64,000 nucleotides of DNA from Luteolibacter flavescens (GTDB lineage Bacteria; Verrucomicrobiota; Verrucomicrobiia; Verrucomicrobiales; Akkermansiaceae), in the NCBI RefSeq assembly GCF_025950085.1, contig NZ_JAPDDS010000010.1:162223-226222 (forward strand), given 5' to 3'. Position 1 is the stretch's first letter, and each line of letters begins with the position of its first letter. Below the pieces are notes generated by a model. The model did not search any database. It saw only the letters and a list, made by a program, of their open reading frames with translations, and was not told where the DNA came from. Below are positions 9,765 through 17,260 of the stretch, one piece after another. Both the position numbers and the translations under genes were made by a program.

Positions 9765-10393
9765 TGAAAACGACCATCGCGCTTTTGCTCGCCCTGCCCG
9801 TCCTTTGCCTCGCTGATGAAGAGGCGGATCTCGCGGCAAAGATCGCCGAGCATCAGGAAGGAGCGAACAAGCTTTCCGAACGCCAGGACGAGCTCGCCGC
9901 CGACGTGCAGCAGCTCATCATCGAGCAGACGAATCCCAAGGTGATCGAGCTGCTAGAGGGCGTCGAGGAGGCGATGGACGAGGCGTCCGCGCTCCTGCTC
10001 GAGTTCGACACCGGCGGCATCACCATCGCCGCCGAGACGGACGTCATCGAAAAGATCTTCGAGGCGGCGAAAGAGCGCCAGAAGCAATCCGGCAACCAGC
10101 AGGGCCAAGCCAGCGGGGCGATGCTCGAAATGATGCAGGAGATGATGGGGCAGGGTAAGCCGCAGGAAAAACCGGGCGATCCGCAGCAAGGCGACAAGCC
10201 GGGCGATCAAGGCGGTGAAGGCCAGACGGGCAACTCCGATTCCGCGAACTCTGCCGACGCCGGGACCTCCGGCACCAAATTCGAGGAACGCCGTGTTCCA
10301 AAGTCTTCCGGCAAGGCGGGCCAAGGCCTGCCACGGGAGTTCCAGGATGCCTTGGACGCCTACAACCGCGCCGCCGAGAAACTCGCGAAATGA
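9761..10393 (+). CDS. Small exported Gln/Gly-rich hypothetical protein
   Basis: A 210-residue protein with a short signal peptide ('TTIALLLALPVLCLA'). A helical region follows to about residue 120. Then comes a low-complexity stretch rich in Q, G, K, P, D and S, and a C-terminal helix ('EFQDALDAYNRAAEKL'). It starts inside the stop codon of the upstream gene (ATGA overlap) and its own stop overlaps the next start. It was not recognised. Its position suggests it is a periplasmic partner of the coiled-coil membrane protein. Confidence 0.6.
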   Translation: MMKTTIALLLALPVLCLADEEADLAAKIAEHQEGANKLSERQDELAADVQQLIIEQTNPKVIELLEGVEEAMDEASALLLEFDTGGITIAAETDVIEKIFEAAKERQKQSGNQQGQASGAMLEMMQEMMGQGKPQEKPGDPQQGDKPGDQGGEGQTGNSDSANSADAGTSGTKFEERRVPKSSGKAGQGLPREFQDALDAYNRAAEKLAK

Positions 10394-11373
10394 GGTTTAT
10401 TTTTCCGCTTCTGATGATGGCCACCGCATTGCCGGTAGTGGCCCAGAATTTGCCGCGCCGTCCCGACGATCCGATCCCGCCGCAGGTGGACGCGATGTAC
10501 GAGCGGGGACTGGCCTACCTTGCGAAAAGCCAGAACGCGCGCGGGTCATGGGACGATAGCATGGGCAGCGAGCCCGGCGTGGTCGCGCTGTGCGTGGTCG
10601 CCTTCCTCGCCCATGGAGAGGACCCGAACCACGGGCCCTATGCGAAGAACATCTCGAAGGGCATCGACTATCTACTCTCCCAGCAGAACTCGACCAACGG
10701 CTACATCGGCAACAGCATGTACAACCACGGCTTCGCCACGCTCGCGCTGGCCGAGGCCTATGGATGCGTCGAGAATCCGAAGATCGCCCCTGCCCTGCAG
10801 AAATCCGTCGAACTCATCCTGAGCGCGCAGAAGCGGAACAACTCGAAGGCGTGGCGCTACACACCGGACAGCACGGATTCCGACACCACCGTTTCCGGCT
10901 GCCAGCTTGTCGCGCTCTACGCCGCGAGAAATGCGGGCCTGCCCGTCCCGGAAGAAGCACTGAAGAGCGGCCTGGCCTACATGGCGCGCTGCCGCGGCAG
11001 CGACGGTGGCTACGGCTACACCTCCGCCAGCGGCCCGAAGCCGACGCTCACCGCGATCGGCGTGCTGTGCCTCGCCCTCGCGAAGGACAAGGAAGGCAAG
11101 GGCTTCCAGTCGTCCCTGGACTATCTCAAGAAGAACCTGAACTACCGCGACCGTCACTACCCGTACTACTTCGAGTATTACATGTCACAGGCGCTCTTCC
11201 ACGCCGAGCCGGAGACGTGGAATGATTGGAATGCGCAGAATATCCGCTACCTTTCCACCATCCAGTCGCGGGATGGCTCGTGGCCGGGGAACAAGGGCCA
11301 GTCCTTCAATACCGCCGGTTCCCTGCTCTCGCTCGCACTGAACTACCGATTCCTGCCGATCTACGAGAAATGA
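10390..11373 (+). CDS. Exported prenyltransferase/squalene-cyclase-like alpha/alpha-toroid protein
   Basis: 327 residues with a signal peptide ending near 'ALPVVAQ'. Repeated helical-hairpin units carry the toroid signatures: 'GLAYLAKSQNARGSW', 'GIDYLLSQQNSTNGYIG', 'GLAYMARCRGSDGGYGY' and 'YLSTIQSRDGSWPG'. This fold is shared by terpene cyclases, prenyltransferase beta subunits and complement C3d. The DxDD cyclase motif is not visible and the protein is exported, so a binding or structural role is more likely than terpene synthesis. Both ends overlap neighbouring genes by ATGA, placing it firmly in the operon. Confidence 0.8.
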   Translation: MRFIFPLLMMATALPVVAQNLPRRPDDPIPPQVDAMYERGLAYLAKSQNARGSWDDSMGSEPGVVALCVVAFLAHGEDPNHGPYAKNISKGIDYLLSQQNSTNGYIGNSMYNHGFATLALAEAYGCVENPKIAPALQKSVELILSAQKRNNSKAWRYTPDSTDSDTTVSGCQLVALYAARNAGLPVPEEALKSGLAYMARCRGSDGGYGYTSASGPKPTLTAIGVLCLALAKDKEGKGFQSSLDYLKKNLNYRDRHYPYYFEYYMSQALFHAEPETWNDWNAQNIRYLSTIQSRDGSWPGNKGQSFNTAGSLLSLALNYRFLPIYEK

Positions 11374-12923
11374 TCCGACCCCTCGTCATCGCCGCCCTGT
11401 TCGCCGCGCCGCTGGCCGCGGAGGAAGCCGTGCCCGCTACCGATCTGCTGCGCTTCACGAATGGCAACCAGATCGACGGCCGCTTCTCCGGCATGGACTC
11501 GGGCGGCGTGATCACGTGGACGCGCCCTGACGTGGCGACGCCGATGCCCTTCCAGCGGGACAAGGTCCGGCAGGTGGTGCTGCGGAATGCGCATCCCCTC
11601 TCGGCGATGTCCGACCCCTGCCATGTGACCCTGGTCAATGGCGACCGGTTCCCCGGCAAGGTCGTCGCGGCGGATGACAAGACGGTGACGATCGATACCA
11701 CCTCGGCGGGCACCATGGTGCTGCCGCGGGACGCCGTCGCGGTGATCTCGCCAAATCCCTTTGGCGGCCGCCTGCTCTATGCCGGTCCCTTCGATGAGAA
11801 GGGCTGGAATGTCGTCCATCTGGACGGACCTGCCGCGGAGCCTGATCCCTTCGCCGGAAACCTGCGCGCCCCTCTCACCCCGAAGGCGGACGAGGAAGAG
11901 GCGGGCAAGCCATCGTGGGTCCACACGGGCGCCTCGTGGTATTCGAAGGGCGGCGCAACGGACGCGATCACGCTGGATGCGAATCTTCCGGACCAAGCCC
12001 TGCTCCGCTTCAAGCTCGGCTGGCGCAGCCGCCCGAGCCTTTCCGTGGCATTTCATGCGGACCTCGAAACCCCGGCTCCGAAGGACAAGAAGGACGGTGA
12101 AGAGGAAGAGCAACCGCGGCTGAACTTCGGCGGCATGCAGCAGCTTGCCCGGCTTTTCGGCACCAGCTACGTGATCAATTTCCAATCCGGCTATCCCTAT
12201 CTCCAGCGGACTTGGTTCAATGACGAGGGCCAGCCACAGACCGAGCGGGTGCGGAATGGCACCACCTCCGTGCGTCTGCCGGACACCGGCGAGGCGATCT
12301 TCGAGATCCGTTGCGACCGCAAGCACGGCACCATCACCGTTCACGTCGATGGGGAGTTCGTAGTGCAGTGGAATGTCTCCGAGGATGCCGGTCGCATCGC
12401 CGGGGAGGCCAAGGCGGAAGGCCAGGGTTCCTATCAGGCACCCGGCGGCGGGATCGGCTTCATGGTCCCGGGGACTTCCGCCGCGGTACGCGTCTCGGAC
12501 ATCATCCTGGCGGAGTGGAATGGCATGACCGACTCTGCCCGTAGCATGGAGAGCGATCACCGGGACATCGCACTGCTTTCAAACGGCACCGACCGTTTCT
12601 CGGGGCAGGTGATCGCCATCCGCAACGGGGTCATGGAGATCGATGCCAGCTACGGCCCGCTCAAGGTGCCGATGAATGAGGTCGCCGAGATCCACTTCGC
12701 CCGCGACCAGCGCCGCAAGGTGGAAGAGGCCGCGTCCTCGGAAATCGCGGTCCATCTGCAACCCGTGGGCCGTGTCAGCGGGGTGCCGCTCGCCTCGGCG
12801 AATGGCCGGATCCAGCTTGAGTCCACCCTCGCCGGAAAGATCGATCTCGATCTCTCCCCTGCTGTCATCCTTGAGTTTCAGACTGGTGGCGGCTTTCTTG
12901 ACGACTGGGACGACGAACCGTAA
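11370..12923 (+). CDS. Exported Sm-like/concanavalin-like protein, paralog 1 of 3
   Basis: 517 residues, beginning at ATG 11370 inside the preceding stop with a signal peptide 'LVIAALFAAPLAAEE'. Two short beta-barrel-like units follow ('LRFTNGNQIDGRF' and 'TLVNGDRFPGKVV'). A central LamG/DUF1080-like sandwich starts at 'YAGPFDEKGWNV' and spans roughly residues 130-375. A further NGD-type unit ('LSNGTDRFSGQVI') precedes the C-terminus. The same order recurs in the next two genes, so these are tandem duplicates. The small units resemble 'NGDxxxG' SH3/Sm-like repeats found before outer-membrane domains in other bacteria. The function is unknown, with a role in envelope or carbohydrate binding inferred. 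Confidence 0.65.
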   Translation: MIRPLVIAALFAAPLAAEEAVPATDLLRFTNGNQIDGRFSGMDSGGVITWTRPDVATPMPFQRDKVRQVVLRNAHPLSAMSDPCHVTLVNGDRFPGKVVAADDKTVTIDTTSAGTMVLPRDAVAVISPNPFGGRLLYAGPFDEKGWNVVHLDGPAAEPDPFAGNLRAPLTPKADEEEAGKPSWVHTGASWYSKGGATDAITLDANLPDQALLRFKLGWRSRPSLSVAFHADLETPAPKDKKDGEEEEQPRLNFGGMQQLARLFGTSYVINFQSGYPYLQRTWFNDEGQPQTERVRNGTTSVRLPDTGEAIFEIRCDRKHGTITVHVDGEFVVQWNVSEDAGRIAGEAKAEGQGSYQAPGGGIGFMVPGTSAAVRVSDIILAEWNGMTDSARSMESDHRDIALLSNGTDRFSGQVIAIRNGVMEIDASYGPLKVPMNEVAEIHFARDQRRKVEEAASSEIAVHLQPVGRVSGVPLASANGRIQLESTLAGKIDLDLSPAVILEFQTGGGFLDDWDDEP

Positions 12924-12942
12924 CGACCTCCCTCCCCTTTTC

Positions 12943-14289
12943 GTGATCCGCTCAGCATCCATCCTCGCGCTCCTGCTCCTGCCCGCCCTTGCGGACGAGG
13001 TGATCCTTTCCGATGACTCGCGGCTGAATGGCACCGTGACCGCGCTGTCGGACAGCGGACAAGTGCTGCTCCAGAGCGATCTCGCATTCGAGCCATTCCA
13101 AGTCCGTGCCGACCGTCTGCGCCGGGTGGTCTTCACGGACACCAGCCCGCGGGAGGACCAGCACGATTGCATGCTGACGCTCGCGAATGGCGATCAATTT
13201 CCCGGGGACCTCAGCGCCATCGATGACAGCTCGGTGACGGTCCGCACGGACTTCGCCGGCGAGCTGCGCATCCCGCGGGAATCCGTCGGCACGGTGCAAC
13301 TCGGGATGCGCCCCCGCAAGATCATCTACCAGGGTCCGGAGAGCGATGCCGGGTGGACCATCAAGAACGGCTGGCGCTACGACACCAACCGCTTCGCCGC
13401 TGACTCGAACGGCACCGTTTTCCGCGAGTTCGATATCCCCGGCTCGTTCGCCGTGAAATTCCGCCTCACCTGGCGGAACGCTCCGAATATCCAAGCCTAC
13501 TTCGCCTGCGACAGCTTCGAGACCACGGGCAAGGCGAACCGCTACTACATCCAGCTCAACTCGAACGGCTTCGAGCTGAAGCGGCAGGACGCGATCGGCA
13601 ACAATGGCGCCTTCTACTCGATGGCCTCGATTCCCCGCGACAGCCCGGAGCAGCAGAAGTCCGCCGTGGAGGTGGAACTGCTGGTGGACCGCCACGTTGG
13701 CGAGGTCCACATCCTGCTCGATGGCGAGGAAGTCGGGAAATACAAGGACCCGGCGAAGACCGCACCTGGCGGGCAGGGCATCATGTTCCGCAGCCTCATC
13801 GGAGGGGATGACATGCAGACCGTCTCCCGCATCGAGGTCCGCGAGTGGGACCCCTCTGCCACCCGCCACGGGAGCGAGGAGCGCGGCGACACCACCCGCG
13901 ACGTCCTCATCACCCGCAGCTCCGACCGGGGCACGGGGAAGATCCTTTCAATGACCAACACGGGAGAAGGTCGCTCCGTCCAATACAAGGGACCGCATCA
14001 TCCCGAGGCGGTCGAGCTACCGCTGGATGAGATCTCCACGATGTTCTTCGCCCGGCCGGATGGAACGGAAAGCGATGCAGCCAAGACACCCCTAACCCTC
14101 GGTCTCCGTGGACGGGGCTACCTGGGAGTGAGTGGCTGCACCTTCAATGGCGACCAGATCGTGGCCAAGCATCCCCTGCTCGGCGAAATGGTGATCCGTC
14201 GCGATGCCGTGGCAAACCTGCAGCGGAAAGCGGAGAAGCCCAAGGTGAAGGAAGAAGAAGCCGAGGCACAACCGGAGGAGGAAGAATGA
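12943..14289 (+). CDS. Exported Sm-like/concanavalin-like protein, paralog 2 of 3
   Basis: 448 residues from GTG 12943, chosen because it gives a clean signal peptide ('SASILALLLLPALADE'). Upstream in-frame codons overlap paralog 1. The domain order repeats: 'LSDDSRLNGTVT', 'TLANGDQFPGDL', then a sandwich domain starting 'YQGPESDAGW' with a typical 'VELLVDRHVGEVHILLDGE' strand pair. C-terminal barrel-like units follow, including 'ITRSSDRGTGKIL'. The tail is acidic (Glu-rich, near 'KVKEEEAEAQPEEEE'). The stop overlaps the start of paralog 3. It lies 19 nt after paralog 1. Confidence 0.62.
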   Translation: MIRSASILALLLLPALADEVILSDDSRLNGTVTALSDSGQVLLQSDLAFEPFQVRADRLRRVVFTDTSPREDQHDCMLTLANGDQFPGDLSAIDDSSVTVRTDFAGELRIPRESVGTVQLGMRPRKIIYQGPESDAGWTIKNGWRYDTNRFAADSNGTVFREFDIPGSFAVKFRLTWRNAPNIQAYFACDSFETTGKANRYYIQLNSNGFELKRQDAIGNNGAFYSMASIPRDSPEQQKSAVEVELLVDRHVGEVHILLDGEEVGKYKDPAKTAPGGQGIMFRSLIGGDDMQTVSRIEVREWDPSATRHGSEERGDTTRDVLITRSSDRGTGKILSMTNTGEGRSVQYKGPHHPEAVELPLDEISTMFFARPDGTESDAAKTPLTLGLRGRGYLGVSGCTFNGDQIVAKHPLLGEMVIRRDAVANLQRKAEKPKVKEEEAEAQPEEEE

Positions 14290-15692
14290 TCATCATGAAA
14301 CCCGCCGCCGCACTGCTGCTCCTGGCAAGCTGCCTGCCACTCGCTGCCCAGGAGACGGAGATCATCTGCGTCGATGGCAGCCGCATCCGCGGCTCGCTGC
14401 TCGGCGTGGAGGTGGATCGTCTCCAGTTCGAAGCCGATTTCCTCGCGGTCCCCGTGCCCCTGCGTCTGGAGAAGGTCGTGGAGGTCAGCCTTCCGGTGAA
14501 CCGCGGGGATTCAAAGGGAGACCACATCGCCACGCTCACGCTCACGAATGGCGACGTCCTTAGCGGCGAACTGACCGGGATCGACGAGCAGTCCATCAAG
14601 CTCCGCACCTGGTATGCTGGCGAGATGACTTTCCGCCGGGTGATGGTGGACAAGCTGGAGATCAAGGACCGCATTGATCTCGTTTACAGCGGACCGGACA
14701 GCCTGCAGGGCTGGACGCAGAGCGACCCCGGCATCTGGAGCTTCGAGCGCGGCTGGCTGCGGGCAAAGGGAGCCGGCAGCATCGCGAGAAATCTCAAGCT
14801 CCCGACCAAGACACGCTTCGCCTTCGACCTCTCGTGGAGATCGAATCCGCGCTTCAACTTCCTCTTCTACTCGGACGACATCGCGGGAACGAGCCCGAAC
14901 AATGCCTACGAGCTGATCGTCCAGGGCGGCCGCTACATCCAGCTCCACAAGCGCTGGGCAAAGGATGGCAAGTCCGGCAGCAACTCGCTTCCCGGCTTTG
15001 CCAACGTGCCCGAACTCCTGAACAAGGAGCGGTGCCGGTTCGAAATCCTCGTGGACCGGAAATCAGGGCTGATCCGCCTGCTGGTAAACGGCCGCGTCGT
15101 CCAGGACTGGACGGACCCCGAGCCCGATGCCGGCATCTCCGGCGGTGGCATGCATTTCAGCACGCAGGACAGTGTGCAACTCCGCGTCTCGCGCATCGAG
15201 GTGACCGCGTGGAACGGTGAGCTGGAGGGCAAGCCGCCGGAGCAGGACGACGGCTTCATGGAGGAGGAGATCATTCCCCAGCCGGAAGCGGAAGCTCCCG
15301 CCGACCCCACCCGCATCCGCCTCCGCAACAACGACCAGATCGCCGGTGAAATGCTCGGCATCGCCGAGGGCAAGGTGAAGCTGAAGACATCCTTCGGCGA
15401 CGTGAGCCTGCCGGTGTCCCGCCTCCGCACCTTCGCGCTGCACACGAAGGAGCAGCGGGAGAACTGGGATCTCTATCAGGTGCCGAAGCGCTACAATGGC
15501 GACGTGCGCGCGTGGTTCCCCGACGGAAGTTGCATCACCTTCAAGCTGGAAGGCGCGGCGAATGGCAAGCTGGAGGGCAGCGCGCAGGCCTTTGGCAAGG
15601 CGAGCTTCGAGCAAAAGGCTTTCACCCGCATCGAGTTCAATCTTTACGAGCCGGACTTCGACGAACTTCGCAATCGCGGCGACATGTGGTAG
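14286..15692 (+). CDS. Exported Sm-like/concanavalin-like protein, paralog 3 of 3
   Basis: 468 residues with signal peptide 'AAALLLLASCLPLAAQE'. ATG 14286 overlaps the previous stop, and ATG 14295 is an alternative start. It has the same plan as the two preceding proteins: 'CVDGSRIRGSLLG', 'TLTNGDVLSGELTG' and a sandwich domain from 'YSGPDSLQGWTQ' to about residue 315. An acidic linker follows, then 'RLRNNDQIAGEMLG' and a last beta unit ('VRAWFPDGSCITFKLEG'). It closes the coupled run 7149-15692. The next gene starts only 17 nt downstream but encodes a cytoplasmic-looking protein. Confidence 0.63.
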   Translation: MIIMKPAAALLLLASCLPLAAQETEIICVDGSRIRGSLLGVEVDRLQFEADFLAVPVPLRLEKVVEVSLPVNRGDSKGDHIATLTLTNGDVLSGELTGIDEQSIKLRTWYAGEMTFRRVMVDKLEIKDRIDLVYSGPDSLQGWTQSDPGIWSFERGWLRAKGAGSIARNLKLPTKTRFAFDLSWRSNPRFNFLFYSDDIAGTSPNNAYELIVQGGRYIQLHKRWAKDGKSGSNSLPGFANVPELLNKERCRFEILVDRKSGLIRLLVNGRVVQDWTDPEPDAGISGGGMHFSTQDSVQLRVSRIEVTAWNGELEGKPPEQDDGFMEEEIIPQPEAEAPADPTRIRLRNNDQIAGEMLGIAEGKVKLKTSFGDVSLPVSRLRTFALHTKEQRENWDLYQVPKRYNGDVRAWFPDGSCITFKLEGAANGKLEGSAQAFGKASFEQKAFTRIEFNLYEPDFDELRNRGDMW

Positions 15693-15708
15693 CGTCACGG
15701 CGCTTCCC

Positions 15709-16611
15709 ATGAGAATCCCGCAACTCACACCGGCCACGCTGGCCGGACTCCTGAATGGCATCCGTCCGCCAGTGGTGATCGATGTTCGTCTCGATGACGA
15801 CTTCCGCTGCTGCAAGATCCCGGGCGCGCTGAACAACTGCGTCTTCGAAGTCGCCTTCACCGAACGCATGCCCGCGGTGGCACCGGACCTCTCCGCGCCG
15901 GTCTGCCTCTATGGCGCGGGAGACGGGAGCATGGAAAGCCGCATGGCTGCGGAGAAGCTGCTCCGCCTCGGCTATACTTCCGTGCAGGAATTGAGCGGAG
16001 GGATCGCGGGATGGCGTGACGCCAGCATGCCGGTCGAGGAGAGCCCCGCGGCACCGGCTCCGGTGCTTTTCGACGGACGCTATCGCATCGATCTCGCCGA
16101 GAGCCGCATCCAGTGGACCGGCCGCAATCTGCTCAATCATCACACCGGTCGCATCGGCCTGAAATCGGGCGAAATCATCATCGAGGATGGCCGCCTCGCC
16201 GGAGGGAGCTTCGTCATCGCCATGACGGACATCACTTGCCACGACCTCGCGGGAAACACCCTGCACGACGTGTTGATCCGTCACCTGTGCGACCACGATT
16301 TCTTCGATACCGGGCTGTATCCCGAGGCTCGCTTCGAGATCACCGGCTCGGAACCGATGGAGGGAGCCGGGGCCGGCGCGCCGAATCTTCACGTGCACGG
16401 ACAGCTCACTCTGAAGGACACGACAGCACCGCTCGACTTCCTCGCCAGCGCCGGGGTCACACCCGACGGCAAGGCCGCGGCACAGGCGACGCTCGCCTTC
16501 GACCGCACGCTCTGGAAGGTGCTCTACGGCTCCGGCAAGTGGTTCCACCACCTCGGCGGCCATCTCGTGAACGACATGATCGAGCTGCAACTCCGCATCG
16601 TCGCGGAGTGA
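15709..16611 (+). CDS. Rhodanese-like plus YceI-like fusion protein
   Basis: 300 residues from ATG 15709. Residues 1-110 are rhodanese-like ('VVIDVRLDDDFRCCKIPGA', 'ELSGGIAGWRDA'). The position of the persulfide cysteine, normally in 'VYCxxG', reads 'LYGAGDGS', so the catalytic Cys is replaced by Gly and sulfurtransferase activity is unlikely. Residues ~125-300 form a YceI domain, a lipocalin-like barrel that binds isoprenoid or lipid ligands ('IDLAESRIQWTGRN', 'HLCDHDFFDTGLYPEARF'). No signal peptide is visible, so it is probably cytoplasmic, unlike E. coli YceI. It converges on the response-regulator gene with a 4-nt gap. Confidence 0.82.
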   Translation: MRIPQLTPATLAGLLNGIRPPVVIDVRLDDDFRCCKIPGALNNCVFEVAFTERMPAVAPDLSAPVCLYGAGDGSMESRMAAEKLLRLGYTSVQELSGGIAGWRDASMPVEESPAAPAPVLFDGRYRIDLAESRIQWTGRNLLNHHTGRIGLKSGEIIIEDGRLAGGSFVIAMTDITCHDLAGNTLHDVLIRHLCDHDFFDTGLYPEARFEITGSEPMEGAGAGAPNLHVHGQLTLKDTTAPLDFLASAGVTPDGKAAAQATLAFDRTLWKVLYGSGKWFHHLGGHLVNDMIELQLRIVAE

Positions 16612-16615
16612 CCGG

Positions 16616-17257
16616 TCAGACGTTCCGGCCGAGATACTTCACCACAGCCTCGGTGCGGGTGCGGACGTGGAGCTTCGCATAGATATTGTGAAGGTGGGTG
16701 CGCACGGTCTCCACGCCGATGCCGAGGTCCCATGCGATTTCCTTGTAGAGCCCGCCCTTCACCAGCAGCTCCAGGATCTGCTTCTCGCGCGGGGTCAGGT
16801 TGTGGTTCTCGTTCTTCGAGGGTGGCGTGGCCTGGAAGTGCTGCACCACCTTTCGAGCGATCGCCCCGGACATCGGCGAGCCACCGGAAAGGAGCTCATC
16901 GAGCGAATCGAGCAGCTTCAGCGGGGCGTCGCGTTTCAGCAGGTAGCCCGAGGCTCCGGCGGAGAGCGCGTTGAAGATGCGGTCGTTGTTGTCATAGACC
17001 GTCACCATCAGCACCTGCGCGTCGGGGTGCAGTTCCTTCAGCTTCGCCACACAGGCGATGCCGGACCTACCGGGGAGCTGGATATCCATCAGCACGACTT
17101 CCGGGCAAACGGAGGACATCCCCTCGATCGCGGACTCGGCGTCGGGATAAACTCCTGTGAGTTGCCACTTCGGCGACGCGGCGAGGATCTCGGCCAGGCT
17201 TTCACGCAGGAGTTCATCGTCCTCGACGAGGGCGACGGTGTGAATCTCGGGGTCCAT
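16616..17257 (-). CDS. NarL/LuxR-type response regulator
   Basis: 213 residues. The receiver domain (1-125) has the acidic pair 'EDD' near residue 12, the phospho-acceptor Asp at about 58 ('VVLMDIQLPG'), and a conserved Lys in 'GYLLKRDAP'. A LuxR-type HTH spans residues 150-210 ('LTPREKQILELLVKGGLYK', 'VETVRTHLHNIYAKLHV'). It follows the histidine kinase on the same strand with 3 nt between them and is its probable partner. The rhamnosidase gene upstream and its regulon are plausible targets, by context only. Confidence 0.92.
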   Translation of the reverse strand: MDPEIHTVALVEDDELLRESLAEILAASPKWQLTGVYPDAESAIEGMSSVCPEVVLMDIQLPGRSGIACVAKLKELHPDAQVLMVTVYDNNDRIFNALSAGASGYLLKRDAPLKLLDSLDELLSGGSPMSGAIARKVVQHFQATPPSKNENHNLTPREKQILELLVKGGLYKEIAWDLGIGVETVRTHLHNIYAKLHVRTRTEAVVKYLGRNV

Positions 17258-17260
17258 GGG

